Below are positions 50,349-61,500 of a stretch of DNA of 64,000 nucleotides, piece after piece; the first letter of the stretch is position 1, and each line of letters starts with the position of its first letter. Origin of the DNA: Haematobia irritans (taxonomy: Eukaryota; Arthropoda; Insecta; Diptera; Muscidae). The stretch lies in assembly GCF_050003625.1 (NCBI RefSeq), contig NC_134398.1, forward strand, positions 79,268,003-79,332,002, in the 5' to 3' direction. The notes beneath the pieces were generated by a model. It was not told where the DNA came from, did no database searches, and worked only from the letters and a program-made list of their open reading frames with translations. Made by a program: the position numbers and the translations under genes.

Positions 50349-51912
50349 TTATACCCTTCACCACTACTATGGTACAGGGTATAATAAGTTTGTGCATTTG
50401 TATATAACGCCAAGAAATAGTGGTCATAGACCCATCTTTTAGTATACCGATCGGGTAAGAATTAAAATCTGAGTCGATTTAGCGATGTCCGTCTGTCTGT
50501 CTGTCTGTCCGTCCGTCTGTCTGTATATGTAATTTTGTGCACAAAGTACAGCTCGCAATTTAAGTCCGATCGTCCTCAAATTTGGCATAGGGCCGTTTCT
50601 TGAGACAGAGACAATTGCTATTGGTTTTGGAAAAAATCGGTTCAGATTTAGATATAGCTGCCATATATAATTATCTACGATGTGGTCATAGTTAGCGTGT
50701 TTATCAACCGATTTTCTTGAAATACCGTACATCCAAATATTTAATGAATCTCGCAAATCCTGCAAAATATCAGCCAAATCGGTTCAGATTTAGATATAGC
50801 TACCATATATATCTTTCGTCCGATTTAGACTCATATGACCACAGAGCCCAAAGTTTACTACCGATCTTCATGAAATTTTGCACAGAGGGTAGAATTGGCA
50901 TTCTACCAATGCTTGGTACACTTGATTGAAATCGGTTCAAATTTAGATATAGCTCCCATATATATCTTTCGTCCGATTTGAACTTATATGGCCTCAAAAT
51001 CCAGGGTTTTGCCGTGATTTGCTTCAAATTTCGCACAAGGAGTACGTTTAGTAGTATAGGTAATTGTGCCAAATTTGGTTGAAATCGATTCAGATTTAGA
51101 TATGGCTCCCATATATATCTCCCGTCCGATTTGCACTCATATGACCAGGGGGCCCAAAGTTATACTCCCATTTACGTGAAATTTCGCATAGATAGCAGAA
51201 TTATTATTCTAACTATGCATGTCAAATTTAGTGGTTCAGATTGTATATAGCTCCCATATATACGTACACCAGAGTTGGGGAAATATGGTCGACTGTTTCA
51301 TATTTTAGACCCATTTTCAATGGGATTTTCCTCCAATTGACTGGATAGTTTCCACAGAGAATACAAATATGGCCAAAATTCTCACAGTTTACACAAAATT
51401 CTGTGATGATTTCCCCATATCTTAGCCATATCCTACACACTGCAATGCCAAAATTTCCACAGAACGGATGAGTTTTAAATAAGGCTCCAAGTCGCCCTAC
51501 ACATATCTTGGCGAGATCTAACCAATATCCTTGTAAAATCGCCACTGCTGAGTAGCAAAAATTGTAAATATTACTCTAATTGTCCTATATCTCGAATACA
51601 TATGTATCGCCTGAAAAATCATAAATCTCTTTTGTACAATTGCATTAAAATTTCTCTCGCTTCATATTTCCCATATTTTTTACTAACATTGTGTATCATC
51701 CCAGGGCGTTAGCCGATTTAAATTTTAATTCTAGAGTTTTTGTAGAAGTACAAAAAATTGTTTCCATTAAAAGTATTTGTATCTGCAAACCTTTATATAG
51801 TTCCCAGCAAATTTTAAGTAGTTGAGATGGTAACACAAATGTTTGTCTACATAGTGGTGAAGGGTATAATATAGTCGGCTCCGCCCGACTTTAAACTTTA
51901 CTTACTTGTTTT
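50349..51912 (+). mobile_element. INE-1-like element, complete (1.56 kb)
   Basis: 5' hairpin, a long GTCY tract at 50488-50524, units as in the element at 29376, and the 3' hairpin AGTCGGCTCCGCCCGACTT before CTTACTTGTTTTT. Inserted next to a T in family M (AATTAAT/AATTGAAATG). Minus-strand ORFs over it (up to 112 codons) are translated repeats. Confidence 0.8.
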
Positions 51913-52060
51913 TAATTGAAATGTATTCAATCAAAAAAAATGATAGTATCAATCATCAAAGCCAATTAAAAAATTAATTGATACAACTAATTTTTGTGAT
52001 TGAGTTTTCGTTTTGTTTTTGATTGATTTTGCTGCATATTGCCTTTAACACCGCAATAAA
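51913..52060. mobile_element. Family M MITE, right piece
   Basis: It continues the MITE interior and then loses similarity near 52050; the inverted right terminus is missing. Confidence 0.5.
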
Positions 52061-52182
52061 ATTGAGGATGTATAGTTTTATCAGTAGGCGTAATTTATCG
52101 CTTCGGAAATTTTGACAAAATTTTGAAGGGTGTCTGGGGGGGGGCTATGCCCCCCCAGAGAAAATTTCTAGCTCCGCCAATG

Positions 52183-52440
52183 GCTTCCATATATATGCAT
52201 CTCTCGAGTTTCCCAAATTTGGCCATAGTACTCTTATTTATTAACCAATGTTACTCAAATTTCAAATTTTGATGTACTAGCCGATCGTACTTATACGTAC
52301 TTGTAGCTCTTACATAAGAATATTGCTCGATTTGTACAAATTTGTAATTATTACCCACACTAATTTAACGATTTTCTCTTTTTTAATAATGGGCTCAATA
52401 TTAGTGGCATACTAACTCGGTAGGTGCAATATCAACACAG
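52183..52440 (+). mobile_element. INE-1-like element e, middle part
   Basis: It resumes with TTCCATATATATGCATCTC and CCAAATTTGGCCATAG, continuing the units broken off at 47890. Similarity fades after GCTCGATTTGTAC. Confidence 0.55.
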
Positions 52441-52634
52441 CCAGTGTTGCTAGATGTAAGGGAAATTCCCTTTATGTAGGGGTTTTCTAATATTAAGCGT
52501 CTTGTAGGGACGTAGGGCCACAATGTAGGACATTTTCACTCAACACAATTTATAATAATTGTTACATTTTGGTGGCTCTAGAGGAGGAAATTAGAAGCCG
52601 GCAAGGCTTGATCTTTAACAATGTGTGGTAAACT

Positions 52635-52880
52635 TTATTCCTGTAGAAAATTTTGTCAACATTTTATTTCTATACAACATTTTGTCAAAATTGTATTTCT
52701 ATAGAACATTTTGTCAAAATTGTATTTCTATAGAAATTTTTTTCAAAATAGCATTTCTATAAAAAAAAAATTCTCAAAATTTTATTTCTGTGGAATTTTG
52801 TTTCAAAATTTTATTTCTATAGAAAAATTTCTCACAAAAATTTGTTTATAGAAACTTTTTCCAAAATTTTATTTTTATAA
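52635..52880. repeat. Tandem repeat of ~30-37 bp
   Basis: Seven or so degenerate copies of 'TTTTATTTCTATAGAA' spaced by 'ATTTTGTCAAAA'. Its surroundings (52443-53146) may be a hAT-like MITE (CAGTGTTGCTAGATG / CAATGTTGCAAGGG in reverse), but no 8-bp duplication was found. Confidence 0.7.
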
Positions 52881-54067
52881 AGATTTAACGAAAAAGATTA
52901 CTAATTTGGGTGGAATTCTACCAACTGTGGCAACCGTGGTCGTAATACAAATTTATATTCTAAGTTATATACGTTGCATATTCATGTTTTAAGATAATAA
53001 AGTACTTAGAACCATTTTTGTTTAGTGAAATTTTTAATTTAACGAAAAATATAGTACGGAAAATTGTTTGGGAATGTATAGGAAAGTAGGGAACTTTTTT
53101 TGTCCTTGTAGTGTAAACCGAACATTTTCCCTTGCAACATTGACTATGAGCTATAGTCAGATGACACAAAGCACCCATAGACACACAGAAAAAAAGTGTC
53201 TCGTAAATTTAAGAAAATTTTTACAATAATTTATTACAAGAATTTTCCAGAATTTTAGTGCATTTTTCGCATCTTCGACGAAAATTAACTACTCGGAAGG
53301 AAATTTTACAAATTCTAAGTAGCAATCGTTTAGTTCATGGCCTACAAAATACGATGGAAACTTCCTTAAAAAATGTCTTAACTGGTAGTTAAAAATTCGT
53401 TTGTCATGCTATAAAACTACTTGTGAAATGTAAAGTATTTTGTAAATAATAAGTGCAATTTACTATAAGATTTTTTTGTATGAGAAAATATTTTTTTACG
53501 AAAAATGAACTTGAAAGTGGATAGCAATTTCTTACTGACAATTCCTATAGTTAATAATTGTTGGTAAAAAATTACCCAATGAAATATTTTTAGTTCACAT
53601 GTAATTAAATTTATAGACATTTTCGTCAAAAATGGTAGATAACATTTCTTGAAAATTTTGCAAATTTTAAGTCAAACGTTTCATTGTTCGTAAACTGGTG
53701 TGCCTTTACGAATATTATTCTTAGAGTAAATTGTCAGCAGATGCGATGAACTAATGCATAGAACAGAGATCTTTAACGGCATAGTGGGATGTGATTAATG
53801 TAAATATGATGTTACTTGAGTTTTGTTGTGTATACATGAGCGTGGGGTTGTTTTTATTTTTGTTCATTTAGTGGTTTGTGTGTGTGTGTTTGTTATTCGC
53901 GGATGGTTTATTTGGCTGGATGAGGTGTTGTTTTCAATAAAGGCACATGTGTTTTTGTTGTTGTAGGAATGTTTTGGCTTTGCTTGGTTTTGTTTGGCAT
54001 GCTTCAGTTGTATAGTTGGCGTTGGCGTGGGCTGTTGCATCTTTTAAGTAGGTATGCAACAAGGGAG

Positions 54068-54073
54068 TATAAA
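54068..54073 (+). promoter_or_regulatory. Possible TATA box of element E2
   Basis: GGGAGTATAAAGGCATGG lies upstream of the first exon-like cassette; E3 has GGGAATATAAAGGTATGG at the same place. No experimental support. Confidence 0.25.
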
Positions 54074-54249
54074 GGCATGGAATATTTTGGATTTTTGAGA
54101 CATATATTGGTGTTTGTTTATTAAACCTTTTAAATGAAAGTTATTAATATTTTATCGGTAGTTTAGAAAAAAGTTATTACGAATATTTAGGAAAATATGT
54201 TGAAATTGAAAGTGTATTGAAATTTTTATTATTCTATGTAAAAAATTAA

Positions 54250-57200
54250 TATTCAAATCCAGATGAATTTGGAAAATTTTTGTTATATCTCAGCGTATAG
54301 TTTATTCATAAATTGGTAAGTATTTTTATACCCACCACCATAGAATGGTGACGGGGGTATAATAAGTTTGTCATTCCGTTTGTAACACATCGAAATATCG
54401 ATTTCCGACTATATAAAGTATATATATTCTTGATCAGGGAGAAATTCTAAGACGATATAACGATGTCCGTCTGTCCGTCTGTCTGTCTGTCTGTCTGTCT
54501 GTCTGTTGTAATCACGCTACAGTCTTCAATAATGAAGCAATCGTGCTGAAATTTTGCACAAACTCGGCTTTTGTCTGCAGGCAGGTCAAGTTCGAAGATG
54601 GGCTATATCGGTCCAGGTTTTGATATAGTCCCCATATAAACCGACCTCCCGATTTGGGGTCTTGGGCTTATAGAAATCGTAGTTTTTATCCGATTTGGCT
54701 GAAATTTGAAATCTAGAGGTATTTTATGACCATTAAGAGGTGTGCCAAAAATAGTGAGTATCGGTCCATGTTTTGGTATAGCCCCCATATAGACCGATCT
54801 CCCGATTTAACTTCTTGCGCTTATAGAAACCGCAGTTTTTATTCAATTTACCTGAAATTGGAAATCTAGAGGTATTGTAGGACCACAAATACGTGTGCCG
54901 AAAATTGTGAGTATCGGTCCATATTTTGGTATAGCCCCCATATAGACCGATCTCCCGATTTTACTTCTTGGGCTTATAGAAACCGCAGTTTTTATTCAAT
55001 TTACCTGAAATTGGAAATCTAGAGGTATTGTACGACCACAAATACGTGTGCCAAAAATTGTGAGTATAGGTCCATGTTTTGGTATGGTCCCCATATAAAA
55101 CGACCTCCCGATTTGGGGTCTTGGGCTTATAGAAACCGTAGTTTTTACCCAATTTGTCTGAAATTGGATATCTAGAGGTATTTTAGGACCACAAAGAGGT
55201 GTGCCGAAAATGGTGAGTATCGGTCCATATTTTGGTATAGCCCCCATATAGACCGATTTCCCGATTTTACTTCTCGGACTGCTAGAATCCGAATTTTTTA
55301 TCCAATTTGTCTGAAATTTGAAATCTAGAGGTATTTTATGACCATAAAGAGGTGTGCCACAAATGGTGAGTATCGGTCCATGTTTTGGTATTGCCGCCAT
55401 ATAGACCGATCTCCCGATTTTACTTCTTGGGCTTATAGAAACCGCAGTTTTTATTCAATTTATCTGAAATTGGAAATCTAGAGGTATTGTAGGACCACAA
55501 ATACGTGTGCCAAAAATTGTGAGTATCGGTCCATATTTTGGTATAGCCCCCATATAGACCGATCTCCCGATTTTACTTCTTGGGCTTCTAGAATCCGAAG
55601 TTTTTATCCTATTTGCCTGAAATTGGAAATCTAGAGGTATTTTCGTGTTTTAGTATAGCCCCCATAAGAACGATTTCCCGATTTAACTCCTTGGGTTTCT
55701 AGAAACCGTAGTTTTTATCTGATTTACCTGAAATTGTAAATATTCTGGTATTTTAGGCTCACAAAAACGTGTATCGGATTAAGTTTTTATCGGTCCATTT
55801 GGCACTGCCTCCATATAGACCGACTTCACTTTTTGAGGGTGTAGAAGGCACACTGATCATGAAAATTGCTTGAAACTCAATGTAAATCTTCCAGATTTTT
55901 CTTCTACAGATTTAAGATTTCAAATCAAGACGTTATTTTATAATTTTCTGGCACACTTACAAGAGATGTTAATGATTCCTCTAAAACTCAAACAAAAATG
56001 GTTCTTATAAATCCAGAATCTGATATAGTCTTCATAGGTGAAATCTTTAAATTTATCTCCGGGAAGTGTCCTCTAGCCCTCCTGAAATTTCAAAGGAAAC
56101 CCTAATATTTGATTCATGGTGGTGGGTATTTAAGATTCGGCCCGGCCGAACTTACTGCTGTATATACTTGTTTTAATATGACTTTCTTTTAAAAAGAATA
56201 TTTTTTATGTATATTATTATTTGTTAATTAATTTTTTTGGGAACCAGTTTAATGTTTTTCTTTGTTGTAAAAACAATATTTAATTTCAGAGCAACTCCAG
56301 ATGGATTCGAACAAATAAAAAATAGAGAATTGGTAAGTTTTCTTTTAAAAATTGGCTTTATTTTAACTAGAATATTTACGTTTTTGTGACCTTTTTATCA
56401 TCAAAATTACAGGTTTTTAATGCCTTATTTTAGTATTTCTTTAATCAAATTTTTTGGAAACCAATGTAATGTTTTTAATGTAAAAACAAATATTTAATTT
56501 CAGAATAACCCCTTAAACATTTGGACAAATGTTTAGTACTCCTTTGCCTGTAATTTAATAGTGAATTGGTAAGGATTCTTTAACTTTCTTTTAACCCTCG
56601 ACAGTCATCCTTATTTTTTGTACATTAACGTCATCCTTCGTCATTTTCACTACAGCTGATTTCAAGACGCTATAATTTTCATCGTGAGCGAAAAAGTGAA
56701 CCAAACTTGAGTTTTATATCGAAAATGAAATTACGTGTCGTCATTTTGACGAATGATGATGTCTAGGGTTATCAAGAATATTTGGTTTTTAATGCATATT
56801 ATTATTTTTTTCATTAGATTTTCTGAAAACTTATTTAATAATTTTATTTAATATTTAATTTCAGAGTAACCCAAATAAATTTGGACAACTTTTTATATTT
56901 CCCCTCGGCGTACAATTTAATAGAGAATTGGTAAGTTTTATATTAAAACTTTGGCTTTCTTTCAACTAGAATATTAATTTTATTATATCCTTCACATCGA
57001 TAACAACACAGTTTTATGAGTTTATTTAGAATACTTCATTATTTCTCTAATTGTTTCAGGTACAAATTTTATGAGATACGTTTTCCAAAGAAAAGTTGAA
57101 TTCTTTACACCATTTGATAAAATGCCACAAATATGGTAAGTTACAAGCTAAAATGAAGAATTAAAAATTATATTTCATTACATGGTGTTAATTTTTAACA

Positions 57201-57389
57201 ATTTTCATTTTTGTTTCCATTTTTTCCAGCAAGATACGTGAAAAAACTACCTACGATGAATAAAAAAAGAATAAGTCAAAATGTCCAAACAGCGGGTTCA
57301 AATGAACTACTCTCTCTTCCACGTGGTCATAATTTTTATTCACAAAAAACATTGTATTAAGAACTTTAATCATAACTTTTTATAATAAA
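54250..57389 (+). other. Series of exon-like cassettes in E2
   Basis: Segments with acceptor- and donor-like edges: one ending at 54315 before GTAAGT, then 56290-56332, 56504-56578, 56865-56930, 57060-57135 and a last one from 57230 with AATAAA at 57384. Acceptors read TTTAATTTCAG, TTGTTTCAG or TTTTTTCCAG; donors read TTG|GTAAGT, TTG|GTAAGG or ATG|GTAAGT. Three middle segments are alike (about AGTAACCC..TTTGGACAA..TTTATATTTC and TTTAATAGAGAATTG), so they arose by tandem duplication together with their introns. Joining the last two gives only a short frame that is not kept between copies, so a protein product is unlikely. This may be a spliced non-coding transcription unit. Confidence 0.4.
54326..56172 (+). 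mobile_element. INE-1-like element f1 (1.85 kb)
   Basis: 5' hairpin (TATACCCACCACCAT...), a GTCT microsatellite, units with ATCGGTCCATGTTTTGGTAT and TCTAGAGGTATT, and the 3' hairpin TTCGGCCCGGCCGAACTT followed by TATACTTGTTTT. Inserted in a T-run of E2, as judged from E1. Its sequence reappears on the opposite strand at 58593. Confidence 0.85.
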
Positions 57390-57800
57390 GTACTTTTGCT
57401 TAAAGAAAGTTTAATTTTAATGTATGAACATTTTCATAATAGTAAAACGGTTTGTTGTTCCTTTAATTATTTATTTTCTCTGTACTGTGGAATGATTGAT
57501 TTAAAAATAGTTTAGTCGTCGACATTTTAAAGAGACTGTTAACCAATTTTTATTATCGGGTTTCCCACAAAATAAACAAGTAAACCAAAATAATACTGAC
57601 TTTTTAACTTAGTAGGGGTATATAAATCTTATGGTGTTGTAAAAATGAACTAAACTACAATGTTATAGATGAACTAAAATTTAAGATAATTATAAACTAG
57701 ACAAGTTGAAAAAAATCTTAAAGGCTAAATCATGGTCAATATTACTACAGTTTAGTTCATTTTGCAATGAAAAATGGTTCACTGTTTTTTCAGTGCATGT

Positions 57801-57957
57801 ACCCCTTAATATTCTTAAATATGCAACAGCGGTTTATCTCCCAGACCTATATGTTACCCCATAAATGCTTATGATTACTAATTCTGTAATGGTGGTTTAG
57901 GGTATGATATAGTCGGCCCCGCCCGACTTTCTACTTTACTTACTTGTTTTTTTATGA
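57801..57957 (+). mobile_element. INE-1-like 3' end (probably element e)
   Basis: GGTATGATATAGTCGGCCCC, then the GCCCGACTT hairpin and CTTACTTGTTTTTTT. Lies immediately right of E2 and is flanked by CA, so E2 inserted into an INE-1-like element, most simply element e that starts at 46962. Confidence 0.6.
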
Positions 57958-58429
57958 TTTTGCTTATTTCTTTTTTTAAATGAAATCTAAAATAATGAAA
58001 TATCAAAGAACATTATCATTGCGTTTCTTACTACGTTTTTGTCTTGCTGGTCTTCTTTTTTAGTCTTAAAATATAAATTGTTTAGCCATGTCATTTGATT
58101 CCTTTCATGTACACAGTACTTACACCCCAAACATCAATGATCTATAATGAATTCGAATAAAAATCTGTATCAAAATTTCATTAAAAATTCAAATGTTTCT
58201 TTTGATTTGAAAAAAGTTTCATTTGAAATGAAAAAGGTTTTATTTGATTTGAAAAAGTATTCATTTGGTTCGAAAAAGGTTTCATTTGAAGTGAAAATGC
58301 TATAAATACTTAATGGGGCCTGCGATCAAATTCAGAAAATTTATTAAACATAATTATATTCTTTCTCCTGATAAAGAAAAAAAAGTTGTAGTTTAAAATT
58401 ACAAGACTGTCATTAGGGCAATTATGGTA
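57958..58429. other. AT-rich stretch with a short tandem repeat
   Basis: 58186-58310 repeats TTTCATTTGAAATGAAAAAGG in five to six variants of ~21-24 bp. Nothing else was recognised. Confidence 0.55.
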
Positions 58430-58587
58430 AAATTTACGAATTTTAAGAAACCGAGCCACTTTGTGGGAAATACGAATTTAGTTAATCTTTATTCTTCATT
58501 TGTGTAAAACTTTTTGCCCCTTATTAGTTAAAATTATCAAAGTCTAGGAAGCTCTCTTAAAACATAATAATTTCATGATCTAAACTA
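58430..58587 (-). mobile_element. Family D MITE, piece left of E3
   Basis: Reverse-strand D sequence down to AATTTCATGATCTAAACTA, resuming at 63435 after E3 with AGTTAAATTGGCTTC...GGATTCACTTTTTT. Removing E3 and one TA restores the D order (GCCAATTTAACT-TAG-TTCATG). Confidence 0.65.
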
Positions 58588-61500
58588 CACAGAAACAAGT
58601 ATATACAGCAGTAAGTTCGGCCGGGCCGAATCTTAAATACCCACCACCATGAATCAAATATTAGGGTTTCCTTTGAAATTTCAGGAGGGCTAGAGGACAC
58701 TTCCCGGAGATAAATTTAAAGATTTCACCTATGAAGACTATATCAGATTCTGGATTTATAAGAACCATTTTTGTTTGAGTTTTAGAGGAATCATTAACAT
58801 CTCTTGTAAGTGTGCCAGAAAATTATAAAATAACGTCTTGATTTGAAATCTTAAATCTGTAGAAGAAAAATCTGGAAGATTTACATTGAGTTTCAAGCAA
58901 TTTTCATGATCAGTGTGCCTTCTACACCTTCAAAAAGTGAAGTCGGTCTATATGGAGGCAGTGCCAAATGGACCGATAAAAACTTAATCCGATACACGTT
59001 TTTGTGAGCCTAAAATACCAGAATATTTACAATTTCAGGTAAATCAGATAAAAACTACGGTTTCTAGAAACCCAAGGAGTTAAATCGGGAAATCGTTCTT
59101 ATGGGGGCTATACTAAAACACGAAAATACCTCTAGATTTCCAATTTCAGGCAAATAGGATAAAAACTTCGGATTCTAGAAGCCCAAGAAGTAAAATCGGG
59201 AGATCGGTCTATATGGGGGCTATACCAAAATATGGACCGATACTCACAATTTTTGGCACACGTATTTGTGGTCCTACAATACCTCTAGATTTCCAATTTC
59301 AGGTAAATTGAATAAAAACTGCGGTTTCTATAAGCCCAAGAAGTAAAATCGGGAGATCGGTCTATATGGCGGCAATACCAAAACATGGACCGATACTCAC
59401 CATTTGTGGCACACCTCTTTATGGTCATAAAATACCTCTAGATTTCAAATTTCAGACAAATTGGATAAAAAATTCGGATTCTAGCAGTCCGAGAAGTAAA
59501 ATCGGGAAATCGGTCTATATGGGGGCTATACCAAAATATGGACCGATACTCACCATTTTCGGCACACCTCTTTGTGGTCCTAAAATACCTCTAGATATCC
59601 AATTTCAGACAAATTGGGTAAAAACTACGGTTTCTATAAGCCCAAGACCCCAAATCGGGAGGTCGTTTTATATGGGGACCATACCAAAACATGGACCTAT
59701 ACTCACAATTTTTGGCACACGTATTTGTGGTCGTACAATACCTCTAGATTTCCAATTTCAGGTAAATTGAATAAAAACTGCGGTTTCTATAAGCCCAAGA
59801 AGTAAAATCGGGAGATCGGTCTATATGGGGGCTATACCAAAATATGGACCGATACTCACAATTTTCGGCACACGTATTTGTGGTCCTACAATACCTCTAG
59901 ATTTCCAATTTCAGGTAAATTGAATAAAAACTGCGGTTTCTATAAGCGCAAGAAGTTAAATCGGGAGATCGGTCTATATGGGGGCTATACCAAAACATGG
60001 ACCGATACTCACTATTTTTGGCACACCTCTTAATGGTCATAAAATACCTCTAGATTTCAAATTTCAGCCAAATCGGATAAAAACTACGATTTCTATAAGC
60101 CCAAGACCCCAAATCGGGAGGTCGGTTTATATGGGGACTATATCAAAACCTGGACCGATATAGCCCATCTTCGAACTTGACCTGCCTGCAGACAAAAGCC
60201 GAGTTTGTGCAAAATTTCAGCACGATTGCTTCATTATTGAAGACTGTAGCGTGATTACAACAGACAGACAGACAGACGGACAGACGGACATCGTTATATC
60301 GTCTTAGAATTTCTCCCTGATCAAGAATATATATACTTTATATAGTCGGAAATCGATATTTCGATGTGTTACAAACGGAATGACAAACTTATTATACCCC
60401 CGTCACCATTCTATGGTGGTGGGTATAAAAAAGTGTCTCGTAAATTTAAGAAGATTTTTACAATAATTTATTACAAGAATTTTCCAGAATTTTAGTTCAT
60501 TTTTCGTATCTTCAACGAAAATTAACTACTCGAAAGGAAATTTTACAAATTCTAAGTAGCAATTGTTTAGTTCATGTCCTACAAAATACGATGGAAATTT
60601 CCTTAAAAAATTTCTTAACTGGTAGTTAAAAATTCGTTTGTCATGCTATAAAACTACTTGTGATATGTAAAGTATTTTCTAAATAATAAGTGCAATTTAC
60701 CATAATATTTTTTTGTATGAGAAAATATTTTTTTACGAAAAATGAACTTGAAAGTGGATAGCAATTTCTTACTGACAATTCCTATAGTTAATAATTGTTG
60801 GTAAAAAATTTCCCAATGAAATATTTTTAGTTCACATGTAATTAAATTTATAGACATTTTCGTCAAAAATGGGTAGATATCATTTCATGAAGTTTTTGCT
60901 AATCTTAAGTTAAACGTTTCATCGTTCTTATACTGATATTCATTTAAGAGTATTGTTTTTAGAGTAATATGTGGACAGATGCGATGAACTAATGCATAGT
61001 ACAGAAATCTTTCTCGTCAAAGTGGAATATGTTTAATGTAAAGATGATGTTGCTTGAATTTTTTTTGAGAGTGAGAGCATGCAATGCAATAATGAGAAAT
61101 GGTAGCGAGTGAAGGGGATGTTGTGTATATCTGAGCGTGGGGTTGTTTTTGATCTTTCAGTGGTTTGTGTGTGTGTTTATTATTGGCGAATGGTTTATTT
61201 GTCTGGATGAGGTGTTGTTTTCAATGAAGGCACATGTGTTTTTGTTGTTGTAGGAATGTTTTGGTTTTGCTTGGTTTTGTTTGGCATGCTTCAGTTATAT
61301 AGTTGGCGTTGGCGTGGGCTGTTGCATCTTTTTAGCCAGTATGTAACAAGGGAATATAAAGGTATGGAATATTTTGTTTTTTTTAGACATATATTGGTGT
61401 TTGTTTATTAAAACTTTGAAATGAAAGTTATTAATATTTTAGCGATGAGATGTACGATGGCGAAGTGATGATTGGTAGCTTAGAAAAAAGTTATTAAGAA

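Larger units (their letters stand above)
47891..52182. mobile_element. hAT-type element (4.3 kb) with perfect 8-bp duplication
   Basis: Both ends read CATTGGCG(T/G)AGCTAG on their own strand, followed by a G-run and GGCTATGCCCCCCC. GCTTCCAT flanks it at 47883-47890 and 52183-52190, and removing the element restores the INE-1-like word AGATATAGCTTCCATATATA. An 8-bp duplication and CA-TGGCG-type ends are standard for hAT elements. No transposase is present; most of the length is made of nested elements (H4, and family M with an INE-1-like element inside). Confidence 0.85.
53182..57800 (+). mobile_element. Element E, copy 2, with nested INE-1-like element
   Basis: It begins CACAGAAAAAAAGTGTC and ends CACTGTTTTTTCAGTG, flanked by CA on both sides. 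The left 1.1 kb matches E1 and E3 closely; an INE-1-like element interrupts it at 54326-56172, and the right part holds five exon-like cassettes. No transposase. A 70-codon minus-strand ORF at 53417-53629 is shared by all three copies but changes only at amino-acid-altering positions. Confidence 0.8.

Noticed and set aside
52443..53146. hAT-like MITE with CAGTGTTGC ends
   Set aside because: The ends are similar when inverted, but no 8-bp flanking duplication is visible and the limits are uncertain; only the tandem repeat inside is reported.
53417..53629. 70-codon ORF conserved in all three E copies (also 11725-11958 and 60654-60866)
   Set aside because: The three base differences I counted between E1 and E3 in this region all change the amino acid and none is silent, which is the pattern of unselected sequence. 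Conservation reflects recent copying.
54996..55400. 134-codon ORF, identical copy at 59366-59770
   Set aside because: The peptide repeats every ~50 residues because it is read from the tandem units of INE-1-like elements; no independent coding signal.
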